Assembly (NCBI GenBank): GCA_947494675.1
Contig: CANLVP010000001.1
Coordinates: 1,562,001-1,626,000, forward strand
DNA: 64,000 bases
DNA from: an uncultured Paracoccaceae bacterium
GTDB taxonomy: Bacteria; Pseudomonadota; Alphaproteobacteria; Rhodobacterales; Rhodobacteraceae
Direction of reading: 5' to 3'
The notes below the pieces were generated by a model. That model had not been told where the DNA came from, made no database searches, and worked only from the letters and a program-made list of their open reading frames with translations. The position numbers and the translations under genes were made by a program. Shown piece by piece: positions 25,858 to 34,073 of the stretch. How positions within the stretch are numbered: position 1 is the first letter of the stretch; every line of letters starts with the position of its first letter.

Positions 25858-26471
25858 GCGCCGTAACGCGCCATAAACGTTTCAACCGCACCTGCGACAA
25901 CCCGGCTCTTTTCGGTGGGGCTGAACGACTTTTCGCCCTTAAAAACCATGCGCGGAAACAGGTCCGCCTTGCACAGTTCGGGGAATTGATCCGCGGCCAA
26001 TTCAATATCGTCAATCGCCAGTTCGCCCCGGTCGATGCCGCAGGCCAACAAATCAATCATCTTCGTCCGCACCACCTTTGGCCCGCTTTCATAAAACGCG
26101 CGCCCCAACTCAGGGAACCTGTCCGCCTCAGCCACGCAAATCCGAAAGATGCGCTGGCCAAAGTCTGAGGTGAAGAAATCCACGAACGTCTCACCAACCG
26201 TCCGCAAGATTTGCGCCATGGGTGCGTTCATATCGATGGCACCCACGGCCTGCTCCGCTTGCCTGCTGCATTCGCGCTGGGCCACTTCGGTAAAAAGCAG
26301 CCGCTTGTCGGGGAAATAGCTATAAAGCGTGGCTTTCGACACACCAGCCGCACGGGCAATGTCGTCGACCGACGCGCCTTCAAAACCGTCGCGCAGGAAC
26401 ACCTCACGCGCGCCAGCCAGCACCTGATCGAACTTGCGTCCTTGCTTAATTTCGCTGCTGCCGTCCGGCAT
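25854..26471 (-). CDS. TetR/AcrR family transcriptional regulator
   Basis: A 205-residue repressor-type regulator. The N-terminal helix-turn-helix spans about residues 30-55 (ASVDDIARAAGVSKATLYSY). The C-terminal part (ETFVDFFTS, FRICVAEADRFPEL) looks like the AefR-like ligand-binding domain. GGGGGA precedes the ATG. A 12-bp imperfect palindrome lies 33 bp upstream (26504-26515), a likely self-operator. Its target could also be the divergent mbfA, though mbfA has its own Irr-type site. Confidence 0.92.
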   Translation of the reverse strand: MPDGSSEIKQGRKFDQVLAGAREVFLRDGFEGASVDDIARAAGVSKATLYSYFPDKRLLFTEVAQRECSRQAEQAVGAIDMNAPMAQILRTVGETFVDFFTSDFGQRIFRICVAEADRFPELGRAFYESGPKVVRTKMIDLLACGIDRGELAIDDIELAADQFPELCKADLFPRMVFKGEKSFSPTEKSRVVAGAVETFMARYGA

Positions 26472-26503
26472 GGGTCCCCCGCAATTTGCAGGACCCCAAT
26501 ATA

Positions 26504-26515
26504 AACCGATCAGTT
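26504..26515. promoter_or_regulatory. candidate TetR operator
   Basis: AACCGATCAGTT is an inverted repeat with 10 of 12 matching positions, located in the tetR-mbfA divergent gap, 33 bp before the tetR start. The AAC-GATC-GTT style resembles operators of many TetR regulators. Inference only. Confidence 0.45.
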
Positions 26516-26563
26516 CAGTTCAAGCAAGCGTCAGGGGTTGTCAGCTGGCATCAAATCACTAAT

Positions 26564-26578
26564 TTAGAATCATTCTAA
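26564..26578. promoter_or_regulatory. Irr box (ICE motif) in front of mbfA
   Basis: TTAGAA-TCA-TTCTAA is a perfect 6+3+6 inverted repeat located 17 bp before the mbfA ATG. It agrees with the iron-control element bound by Irr in alphaproteobacteria, and mbfA is a known Irr target. Its position overlapping the likely transcription start fits repression in low iron. Confidence 0.85.
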
Positions 26579-26594
26579 CTGTTAGGAGCCAATC

Positions 26595-27572
26595 ATGATC
26601 CCCGGATTTGCCCATCGCCGTCGGTTCTCAGATTTGTCGGAACAAGAGATTTTGGCGCTCGCCATCGCCTCGGAAGAGGATGATGGCCGCATTTACCGCA
26701 GCTATGCCGCTATGCTGCGCGATGAGTTCCCGGCCTCTGCTGCTGTGTTCGACGGCATGGCGCAGGAAGAGGACGAACACCGCAGGCGGTTGATCGACCT
26801 GCACACTGACCGCTTTGGCGATGTCATTCCACTGATCCGGCGGGAACATGTTTCGGGATTCTACGCCCGGCGACCTGTCTGGCTGGTGGAAAACCTCGGC
26901 CTCGACCGTATCCGCCAAGAGGCGGCACAGATGGAACGCGACGCAGAACGGTTCTACACCGCCGCCGCCGCCAAGACGTCGGACGCCGCCACCCGCAAGC
27001 TCTTGGGTGATCTCGCCGCAGCAGAGGCCGGTCACCAAGACACAGCTTCGGCGCTTGAGGCGACCCACCTTGACGACAACACCCGCGATACAGAAGCCGA
27101 TGCCGCGCACCGCCAATTCGTGCTGACATGGGTGCAGCCGGGCCTCGCCGGGTTGATGGACGGCTCTGTCAGCACGCTGGCCCCGATCTTTGCCACCGCA
27201 TTCGCCACGCAGGACACATGGACCACCTTTTTGGTGGGGCTCGCCGCCAGCGTCGGCGCAGGTATCTCGATGGGCTTTACCGAGGCCGCGTCAGACGACG
27301 GCCAAATCTCGGGGCGTGGCTCACCGATCAAGCGCGGTTTTGCCTCTGGCATCATGACGACAGTGGGAGGCTTGGGTCATGCCTTCCCCTATCTGATCGC
27401 GGATTTCTGGACGGCAACTGTCGTCGCACTCATCGTTGTTTTCATAGAGCTTTGGGCGATTGCATGGATTCAGAACCGATTTATGGAAACGCCATTCGTT
27501 AAGGCTGTGTTTCAGGTCGTTCTTGGCGGCGCTTTGGTTTTTGCGGCGGGTGCGCTCATCGGGTCAGGATGA
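26595..27572 (+). CDS. mbfA: membrane-bound ferritin MbfA (rubrerythrin-VIT1 iron exporter)
   Basis: A 325-residue two-domain protein. The N-terminal ferritin-like/rubrerythrin domain (about 10-150) carries the carboxylate-rich motifs IASEEDDGRIY, QEEDEHRR, ERDAERFY and AEAGHQD. The C-terminal VIT1/CCC1-type membrane domain (about 175-325) has several helices including the GISMGFTEAASDD segment. MbfA exports iron and protects against iron and peroxide stress. TAGGAG precedes the ATG and a perfect Irr box lies immediately upstream. It overlaps the convergent GNAT gene by nine bases. Confidence 0.93.
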   Translation: MIPGFAHRRRFSDLSEQEILALAIASEEDDGRIYRSYAAMLRDEFPASAAVFDGMAQEEDEHRRRLIDLHTDRFGDVIPLIRREHVSGFYARRPVWLVENLGLDRIRQEAAQMERDAERFYTAAAAKTSDAATRKLLGDLAAAEAGHQDTASALEATHLDDNTRDTEADAAHRQFVLTWVQPGLAGLMDGSVSTLAPIFATAFATQDTWTTFLVGLAASVGAGISMGFTEAASDDGQISGRGSPIKRGFASGIMTTVGGLGHAFPYLIADFWTATVVALIVVFIELWAIAWIQNRFMETPFVKAVFQVVLGGALVFAAGALIGSG

Positions 27573-28154
27573 CGGCGTGACCTTGCGCACCATCGTGGTG
27601 CTGGACTGAAAGCCAAAGACATGGCGCAACGGCCCAAGCTGATCGGTCTTGACCGCAACAAACCCCTCGCGTTCGTAAAGCGCACGGGCGCGGGGGTTGC
27701 TGTCAATCACGTCAAGCCGCACCTCTTCATAGCCGCGCGCCTCCGCTTCCTTAAAGATCGCATGCAAAAGCGCGGTGCCGACCCCTTGACCGCGCGCATC
27801 TGCAGACACAAACACGCCGTCCATCAGGAACCGCGCGTTTTCCACATCCCGTTCAAGCGCCTGCAACAGCATCGCGCGCCAAGACGCCCCCCAAAGCCCG
27901 TAGATCGCGCGCAAATCGGCGAACTCGCCCCCGACCAACGCACTGTTGGCCGTCTTGAAACCCGCTACACCCAAGAGTTGCCCATCCGAGGCATGGGCGC
28001 TGATCCCATGCGACAGGTCCAGCACCCGACGCGTAAACGCCAACCCTTTTTCGCGCGGCCCCAAGGCAAAGTTCAGCTTGGCCGCAAAGGCCTCCCAATA
28101 CAGGGCCGCGGCCTCATCCACGGCGCTGTCCGGGATCGGGTGATGCAGGATCAA
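27564..28154 (-). CDS. GNAT family N-acetyltransferase
   Basis: A 196-residue acetyltransferase with the acetyl-CoA loop in SADARGQGVGTALLHA and the C-terminal DVIDSNPRARALYEREGF pattern. The start is a TTG that overlaps the moeA-fusion stop (TTGA), so translation depends on coupling to the molybdenum-cofactor genes. Substrate unknown; a link with cofactor synthesis is only positional. Confidence 0.88.
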   Translation of the reverse strand: MILHHPIPDSAVDEAAALYWEAFAAKLNFALGPREKGLAFTRRVLDLSHGISAHASDGQLLGVAGFKTANSALVGGEFADLRAIYGLWGASWRAMLLQALERDVENARFLMDGVFVSADARGQGVGTALLHAIFKEAEARGYEEVRLDVIDSNPRARALYEREGFVAVKTDQLGPLRHVFGFQSSTTMVRKVTPSS

Positions 28155-30232
28155 AGACCGAAGCCGTCAAATGGCAAGAAACGCACCGGATCGCCCGGCG
28201 CGATGGTGCAGGCCTCATCGGGCAATTCGACCAGCCCATTGGCCCAGCTGAGACCTGAAATGCGCCCCGATCCTTCGGAGGCAAAGACCTCGACCGTGCC
28301 GTCCACCACACGGGCGCGCAGATACTCGCGCCGCCCGGCCTTTTTTTTGGTTTTGCCAAAACTTGCGGGCAGCATATAGGCCGCTGGTTCGACCCATCCG
28401 GCCCCCGCCAGCACGTGCAACGCGGGCCGCGCAAAGATCAGCGTGCAGACCTGTGCCGCCACCGGATTGCCCGGCAAGCCCAGCACCGGCATCCCCTGCC
28501 AGAGCCCCATGACCAAAGGCCGCCCCGGTTTGACCGCCACCCGCCACAGCGCGAATGACCCTGTGCCCTGCAACAAGGCCGAGACGTGGTCCTCATCCCC
28601 GCCGGAGGCCCCGCCCGATGTCAGCACCGCATCACAATGCGCCGTTGCATTGTCCAAAAGCCCGGCCAAGGCGGCGCGGTCATCAGGCGCTCGGCCCAGA
28701 TCGACGACATCAAACCCCCAACGCGCCAAGGTCGCGCGGAGCATCGGCCCGTTTGCATCATAAACCTGCCCCGCCGTCGCAGGCGCACCGGCAAGGAGCA
28801 GTTCATCCCCCGTTGATAGGACCCCCACGCGCAGCCGCTTATGCACCGAAACCCGGCCAAGACCTGCCGCCGCAAGTGTCCCAAGGTCGGCAGGCGTCAA
28901 CACGCGGCCCGCATCAAAAATCACATAGCCTGCCTGTATGTCTTCACCCGCACGGCGGGCATTCGCGCCCCGTTTCAAGGGCCCGTGGAATGCAATCTGC
29001 GTGTCAGTGGCTTGCACGTCTTCTTGCAGCACAATTGTATCCACACCATCCGGCAAATTAGCCCCGGTCAGGATGCGGATCGCGTGGCCATTCGGCACGA
29101 CCCCGTCATACGGCGCCCCCGCGGCGGATCGTCCGGCGATCAGCGGCATCTGTTGCACGCCCTCCCCCGCAGGCCCGGCAAATCCGTAGCCATCCACCGC
29201 CGCATTGGCGGCAGGCGGATGCGACCGCTGCGCCAGAACTGCGGCGGACAAGACCCGCCCCGCAGCCGCCTCCAAGTCCACAACCTCCTGCCCAACGACC
29301 GGTCCCAAGTGGGTCCGCAGATGGGCCAAAGCCTCATCCACCGGCGTCCAATGCGCCCCCTGCGGCATCGCAAAACAATCGTTTTGCAGCGGTGGCGGTG
29401 TCAGCGATGCGCTGAGCAAGTGCTCATGACCCAACCCCAGAACCCAGCCCTCAGGATCGGGCGGATGATCGAGAATCTGGTCCCACTCAGCATCCTCCAA
29501 TCCCGAGAACCGAGCGGCATAAAGCGCCACTTGCGCGGCATCCTTGATCGCATGGCCATCCAGCGGATCGGGCAGCATGGAAAAATAAGTCTCGGCCAAA
29601 ACAATCGGCGCAACCGTAGGCTCAAATGGCCAAACCTTCAGATCAATGCCAAATTGTCGGCGCAGCCGCGACAGCACCGGCATCCCCATGATGACTTGCC
29701 CGCCGACAGCCCCTGCGCCGCCCAATTGCCACGGTGAAAACGCGCCCTTTGCGGCGCGGTCCGTTGCACGCTTTTCTGGCAGACCGTGACCCGACCGCGC
29801 ACGGCCTTTGCGCGGTAAATCAGCGATCTCGCGCCCGTTTGGCGTGAACCAAAACGGCCCGACACCGGGGAACTGCCGGTTGATCTTTGCCGCAAGCTCA
29901 AACCGGTTATTGCCCTTGGGCGCATCGGTCACCCGCGCCTCAAACCAATCCCACAACGCCAGCGTATCCTCGGCCCCGATCAGATGTGCGGCAAATCCCT
30001 TGGGGAAGGCAAAGCACAGATCAAAGCCCACCAGAACCCGTCTGCCCGCCGCCCGCTCGGCCTCAATCGCGGCGACGATCCATGCCTCGGCCACCTGCCG
30101 ATTGCGCAGATAGACGGGTTCCTCTGCAGCGCCTTTGCGCGCAACGCAGGCCCAGATCGCATCTTTTTTGGGGGCTGCACCGCGATCATTCCCGCCAGAC
30201 CAATCCACCATGATGACGCTGTCAAAGCTCAT
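28151..30232 (-). CDS. moeA: molybdopterin molybdotransferase MoeA fused to an N-terminal RNase H-like domain
   Basis: A 693-residue fusion. Residues from about 283 to the end are a full MoeA, which inserts molybdate into adenylylated molybdopterin: NAAVDGYGF, GVLSTGDELL, SGGASGGDEDHV, LPGNPVA are all recognisable. Residues 1-280 are an extra domain with VDWSGG (9-14), VGFDLCFAFP (68-77), ETYFS (214-218) and DAAQVALYAA (231-240). These spaced acidic residues recall the RNase H-like DUF429 fold. MoeA alone is about 400 residues. It lies between mobB and a GNAT, with four-base overlaps on both sides. The role of the N-terminal domain is unknown. Confidence 0.9.
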   Translation of the reverse strand: MSFDSVIMVDWSGGNDRGAAPKKDAIWACVARKGAAEEPVYLRNRQVAEAWIVAAIEAERAAGRRVLVGFDLCFAFPKGFAAHLIGAEDTLALWDWFEARVTDAPKGNNRFELAAKINRQFPGVGPFWFTPNGREIADLPRKGRARSGHGLPEKRATDRAAKGAFSPWQLGGAGAVGGQVIMGMPVLSRLRRQFGIDLKVWPFEPTVAPIVLAETYFSMLPDPLDGHAIKDAAQVALYAARFSGLEDAEWDQILDHPPDPEGWVLGLGHEHLLSASLTPPPLQNDCFAMPQGAHWTPVDEALAHLRTHLGPVVGQEVVDLEAAAGRVLSAAVLAQRSHPPAANAAVDGYGFAGPAGEGVQQMPLIAGRSAAGAPYDGVVPNGHAIRILTGANLPDGVDTIVLQEDVQATDTQIAFHGPLKRGANARRAGEDIQAGYVIFDAGRVLTPADLGTLAAAGLGRVSVHKRLRVGVLSTGDELLLAGAPATAGQVYDANGPMLRATLARWGFDVVDLGRAPDDRAALAGLLDNATAHCDAVLTSGGASGGDEDHVSALLQGTGSFALWRVAVKPGRPLVMGLWQGMPVLGLPGNPVAAQVCTLIFARPALHVLAGAGWVEPAAYMLPASFGKTKKKAGRREYLRARVVDGTVEVFASEGSGRISGLSWANGLVELPDEACTIAPGDPVRFLPFDGFGL

Positions 30233-30720
30233 AACCCGGCCTCTGACAGGATAAAATCGGCGATGGCCGTGGTGTCATCCAGATCGAAAACGGGGCAGGG
30301 AACATTAAGTGTGACATCACTCGCCACGCCCTTCACCGTCGGATCATCAAGCGCCAGCAACGGGTGCTGCGTAACCGCGCGGTGCGCTTCGATCTTGGGA
30401 TGGGCGTCGCGTTTGTAGCCTTCGACCAAGACCAGATCGACCGGGGCGAGCTGGGCCAGCAATTCCGCAAGCGGCGGCTCCGGCGCGCCGCGCAACTCGC
30501 TCATCAACGCCCAGCGTGTGCCAGAGGCCAGAACCACCTGTGACGCTCCCGCAACTCGATGCCGAAAACTGTCTTTGCCCGGCTGGTCCACGTCAAAGCT
30601 GTGGTGGGCGTGCTTGACGGTTGAGACTGTGAACTCACGGCCCGTGATCTCTGCCACCAGCCGTTCCATCAACCCGGTCTTGCCCGCGTTCTTGAACCCC
30701 ACGATGCCAAAGACGTTCAT
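30229..30720 (-). CDS. mobB: molybdopterin-guanine dinucleotide biosynthesis protein MobB
   Basis: A 163-residue GTP-binding protein that assists MobA in making the guanine dinucleotide form of the molybdenum cofactor. The P-loop reads GFKNAGKTGLME near residue 8, and KHAHHSFDVD and LVEGYKRDAHPKIE are family hallmarks. It overlaps mobA and the moeA fusion by four bases each. Confidence 0.94.
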   Translation of the reverse strand: MNVFGIVGFKNAGKTGLMERLVAEITGREFTVSTVKHAHHSFDVDQPGKDSFRHRVAGASQVVLASGTRWALMSELRGAPEPPLAELLAQLAPVDLVLVEGYKRDAHPKIEAHRAVTQHPLLALDDPTVKGVASDVTLNVPCPVFDLDDTTAIADFILSEAGL

Positions 30721-31298
30721 AGCATCGCCCGCGCAGTCGCCAGATCATCCGGCGTGTTCACATTGAAAAACGCGGCGTCATCGGGAAACTCAGCCGTGCC
30801 CGCATCATGGCGCTGGGTCCATTGCACAACCTTGCGCAGGCCAGCGGTCAGTGCCGCGCGCAGGTCTTCGCGCAGCGCCACAGGCCAAAGCCCAAACGTC
30901 GGTTGCCGCCCCGATGGCGATGCCGCCAGCGCCAACCCCTGATCGCCGCCCGCCAGCAGTAATTGCGGCACCAGATCGGCAGGCAAAAACGGCGTATCCG
31001 CCGCCGCCGTCACGATGTGATCGGCACCGCGCCCTGCGGCCCAATCCAAACCGGCCAAGACCCCGGACAAGGGGCCCGCGAACCCATCGATACTGTCCGC
31101 GACAACAGGCAGACCAAACCGCGCAAATCGTGCAGGATCGCCGTTGGCATTCAGCGCAAGACCCGCCACCTGCGGTTCCATCCGGTCAATGACATGGGTC
31201 AGGATTGGGTCGTCACCCAACTGCAAAAGCCCCTTATCGCCGCCGCCCATGCGGGTGGCCTGCCCGCCGGCTAAGATGACACCAAGGGGCTGTTTCAT
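30717..31298 (-). CDS. mobA: molybdenum cofactor guanylyltransferase MobA
   Basis: A 193-residue nucleotidyltransferase joining GMP to molybdopterin. The N-terminal signature LAGGQATRMGGGDKGLL binds GTP, and AADTPFLP carries the metal-binding Asp. The ending FFNVNTPDDLATA is typical. It lies in the fdhD-mobA-mobB-moeA overlapping operon. The product form (MGD) is used by DMSO-reductase family enzymes such as formate dehydrogenase. Confidence 0.95.
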   Translation of the reverse strand: MKQPLGVILAGGQATRMGGGDKGLLQLGDDPILTHVIDRMEPQVAGLALNANGDPARFARFGLPVVADSIDGFAGPLSGVLAGLDWAAGRGADHIVTAAADTPFLPADLVPQLLLAGGDQGLALAASPSGRQPTFGLWPVALREDLRAALTAGLRKVVQWTQRHDAGTAEFPDDAAFFNVNTPDDLATARAML

Positions 31299-32176
31299 GA
31301 CTGCCCCTTGCGGCCGGATTTGCGCGGCTCATCCGCGATCGCCGCCGGGTCTGCATCCCGGATCAAACGATGCTCGCCCGCCAGACAGACAAAGCGTTGC
31401 CCCTTCATCCGCCCGATTAGGGTCAGCCCAACCTGCTGTGCAATATCAACGCCCCAGGCGGTAAAACCCGACCGCGACGCGAGCACCGGGATGCCCATCA
31501 TTGCCGTCTTGATCACCATCTCCGAGGTCAATCGACCCGTCGTATAAAGGATCTTGTCAACCGCACCGACCTTTTCGGAAAGCATCCAGCCCGCGATCTT
31601 ATCCACCGCATTATGGCGCCCCACGTCCTCCATATAGACCAGCGGCTGCGCGCCTTTGCACAGTACCGTGCCATGAATCGCACCCGCCTCAAGATAAAGG
31701 CTGGGCGTACGGTTGATCTGTGCTGCCAGCGCATAAAGGTCTGACGTTTTGACCGGCGTCTTTGCCAGCGCCACGCCCTCAAGCCCCGCCATCATATCGC
31801 CAAAGACCGTCCCCACAGCGCAACCGCTTGTCCGGGTCTTACGAGCCAGCTTGTCTTCGTGGTCCGTCTCGACCGCTGTGCGGACAACGACCGTGTCCAC
31901 CTCCGCGTCGTAGTCCACCGCCGTCACCACATCGCTATCCAGCAGCATCCCCTGATTGCGCAAAAACCCAAGGGCCAGGTATTCGGGATAATCCCCAATC
32001 GTCATCGCGGTCACGATCTCGCGCCGGTTGAGGTAGATCGTCAGCGGCCGTTCTTCCACGACATTCAGGTCAACCGCCGCACCATTTTGGTCAAACCCCT
32101 GCACCGCACGGGTCAACCCATCACCGCCGGGCGTCGGGGCGATCACATAATCTGATGCGTTTTCAAGCTGCGCCAA
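31295..32176 (-). CDS. fdhD: formate dehydrogenase accessory sulfurtransferase FdhD
   Basis: A protein of about 293 residues that transfers sulfur to the molybdenum cofactor of formate dehydrogenase. A TTG at 32176 with AGAGG six bases upstream is chosen; another TTG at 32224 lacks such a site, and no ATG is available near the N-terminus. The catalytic loop reads SGCAVGTVFG with one Cys, and VGRHNAVDK and TTGRLTSEMV are family hallmarks. It is the first gene of the minus-strand cofactor operon. No formate dehydrogenase subunit lies in the window. Confidence 0.9.
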   Translation of the reverse strand: MAQLENASDYVIAPTPGGDGLTRAVQGFDQNGAAVDLNVVEERPLTIYLNRREIVTAMTIGDYPEYLALGFLRNQGMLLDSDVVTAVDYDAEVDTVVVRTAVETDHEDKLARKTRTSGCAVGTVFGDMMAGLEGVALAKTPVKTSDLYALAAQINRTPSLYLEAGAIHGTVLCKGAQPLVYMEDVGRHNAVDKIAGWMLSEKVGAVDKILYTTGRLTSEMVIKTAMMGIPVLASRSGFTAWGVDIAQQVGLTLIGRMKGQRFVCLAGEHRLIRDADPAAIADEPRKSGRKGQS

Positions 32177-32238
32177 ATTGAACCTCTGCCTGCTTCGCGG
32201 TAACGCTGGTGCCAGCAAACCCAAGCTAGGCCAATCCC

Positions 32239-32943
32239 GTGACCGCTTCCACAGCCAAATCCGTCTACCGCAAAGGCGTTCGCGACGGCGCGCCGTTCTT
32301 GCTGATGGCGCTGCCCTTTGCCACGTTCTTTGGCGTGGCCGCGTCAGAGGCGGGGCTGCAACTGGCGCAAATCATTGGGTTTTCGCTTTTGGTGATCGCC
32401 GGGGCCGCGCAATTCGCCGCTTTGCAGATGATGATCGACAACGCCGCAATTGCCCTCGTGCTGCTCGCCGCTCTGGCCGTCAACCTGCGGATGGCGATGT
32501 ATTCTGCCGCCCTTGTGCCGCATCTGGGGGCCGCGCCGTTCTGGCAACGGGCGCTCGTCGCCTACATCAATTTCGACCAAAGCTACATGCAAAGCATGAT
32601 TGAATACGAAGAACGGCCAGAGCTGACGCCGACGCAAAAGGGTTGGTATTTCATGGGCGTGGCCTCCCTGATCGCACCAACATGGGTCATCGCGACGATT
32701 GCCGGGGCGCTCGTGGGGCAGTCGATCCCGCCTGAATATGCGCTCGATTTTGTTGTTCCGATCATGTTCATGGCGATGGTTGGTCCGATGCTGAAATCCT
32801 TGGCCCATGTCGCGGCGGCCTTCACCTCCTGCGCCGTGGCGCTGGCGCTTTTGGGCCTGCCGTCCGGCATGGGGCTGATCATCGCGGCCTTCTGTGCGAT
32901 GGCCGTCGGGGCCGCGGTTGAGACCTGGATGGAACGCGCATGA
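32239..32943 (+). CDS. azlC: AzlC family branched-chain amino acid exporter subunit
   Basis: A 234-residue inner-membrane protein with about seven helices; LAALAVNLRMAMYSAAL is the AzlC hallmark. AzlC with AzlD exports branched-chain amino acids and some analogues. Translation starts at a GTG. It overlaps azlD by four bases and is divergent from fdhD. Confidence 0.9.
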   Translation: MTASTAKSVYRKGVRDGAPFLLMALPFATFFGVAASEAGLQLAQIIGFSLLVIAGAAQFAALQMMIDNAAIALVLLAALAVNLRMAMYSAALVPHLGAAPFWQRALVAYINFDQSYMQSMIEYEERPELTPTQKGWYFMGVASLIAPTWVIATIAGALVGQSIPPEYALDFVVPIMFMAMVGPMLKSLAHVAAAFTSCAVALALLGLPSGMGLIIAAFCAMAVGAAVETWMERA

Positions 32944-33275
32944 ATTATTCATCGGCAGAGATTTGGCTGATCATCGCGCTTCTGGCGGTCGGCACCTACC
33001 TGATCCGGTTCTCGTTTCTGGGCCTGATCGGTGATCGCCCCATGCCGCCCTTGGTGCTCAAACTCTTGCGGTTCACGCCCGTCGCGGTCCTGCCCGGCAT
33101 GGTGGCCCCCTTGGCCCTGTTCCCCGATGCCACGGGCGGAGAAACGGAGCCGGTGCGCCTCGCCTCAATCCTTGTGGTGCTCGCCGTCAGCTGGTGGCGC
33201 AAGAACGCGCTTTGGGGGATTTTGGCTGGGATTGCCGTGCTTTATGCGGGACTTATTGCGACTGGTCAGCTCTGA
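32940..33275 (+). CDS. azlD: AzlD domain protein, partner of AzlC
   Basis: A 111-residue protein with about four membrane helices; TYLIRFSFL and LRFTPVAVLPGMVAPL are the family pattern. Required with AzlC for export. Its end overlaps the convergent lipoprotein gene by 23 bp. Confidence 0.9.
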   Translation: MNYSSAEIWLIIALLAVGTYLIRFSFLGLIGDRPMPPLVLKLLRFTPVAVLPGMVAPLALFPDATGGETEPVRLASILVVLAVSWWRKNALWGILAGIAVLYAGLIATGQL

Positions 33276-33876
33276 TCTGCATGTCGATCTGTCGTGCTGC
33301 GAGCGATTTGTCGTCGCTGTCATTCTCACGGTATTCGCGCGTCTCAACCCCGGGCAGCTTGGCAAATCCATCAGACAGCACATTCGGATACCACGTCTGC
33401 GGCAACCCCTGAAAGCCCGACAACTTCCGCAAAATCGCACTGGTCGCGCGGGTGCAATTTGCCTTTGGCACGGCACCATGGGCCATCACAAGCTGCAAGG
33501 CCTGATCTGCAACCGCAGGCGAAACTACGACCTTTTGGCTGATGATGTAGAATGTCTCACGCGCATGATAAGAGGCGTAATATTGCTCAACACGCGGGGT
33601 GAAGCCGAACAAGACATCGTTCCGCTCTGGGATTGTCGGGTGACCAAAGGTGCCCGCAGGGTCCCACATCACGCGCTGGCTTGCGTCGATCAAAACGGCG
33701 GTATGCGCACCGCTACCAGAACTGGTGTTCTTCATAGTGTAAAGCGTCAGCGACTTCGGGCCTGTGCCGCGAAACGCCTTGGCCGCCACGACGTCATCGG
33801 GCGCCCAAACCGGCTCCCCGGCACAACCAGCAAGGCCCGCAAACGCAGCCCCTGCCAAAAACGCACGGCGTTGCAT
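33253..33876 (-). CDS. lipoprotein with possible permuted NlpC/P60-like site
   Basis: A 207-residue protein with a twin-arginine-like start (MQRRAF) and lipobox LAGC (Cys18). The mature part has His58 in GAHTAVLID and, later, Cys141 in KANCTRAT. An early His followed by a late NC pair resembles circularly permuted NlpC/P60 (YiiX/LRAT-like or DUF4105-like) enzymes, but I cannot confirm the fold. The C-terminal 30 residues are polar and acidic. Its ATG overlaps the oxidase subunit IV stop by one base (TGATG), so the two are probably expressed together. Confidence 0.72.
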   Translation of the reverse strand: MQRRAFLAGAAFAGLAGCAGEPVWAPDDVVAAKAFRGTGPKSLTLYTMKNTSSGSGAHTAVLIDASQRVMWDPAGTFGHPTIPERNDVLFGFTPRVEQYYASYHARETFYIISQKVVVSPAVADQALQLVMAHGAVPKANCTRATSAILRKLSGFQGLPQTWYPNVLSDGFAKLPGVETREYRENDSDDKSLAARQIDMQIRADQSQ

Positions 33877-34010
33877 CAGCCGTTAACAAGCGCCATGAAA
33901 ATCAGGACGCAGATAATCAGGACCACCGCCCGCTGCGTCATCTTAACGAAACCGTCAAACGTCTTTTCCTGAACAGAGATATCCATCTCGCCGTGCTTGT
34001 GATCTGCCAT
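33876..34010 (-). CDS. aa3-type cytochrome c oxidase subunit IV
   Basis: A 44-residue protein. It begins MADHKHGEMDISVQEKTFDG and ends in one membrane helix (AVVLIICVLIFMALV). This is the small bacterial aa3 subunit IV family, with a conserved cytoplasmic tail before the helix. GAAGG sits nine bases before the ATG at 34010; an in-frame ATG at 34019 has no spacing for it. Core oxidase genes are not nearby, as is usual for this subunit in Rhodobacterales. Confidence 0.9.
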   Translation of the reverse strand: MADHKHGEMDISVQEKTFDGFVKMTQRAVVLIICVLIFMALVNG

Positions 34011-34073
34011 TTGGGTCATCCTTCGTAACGTGTTGCGGACCGTCTAGACGATTCATGCGATGCTGTCACGGGG

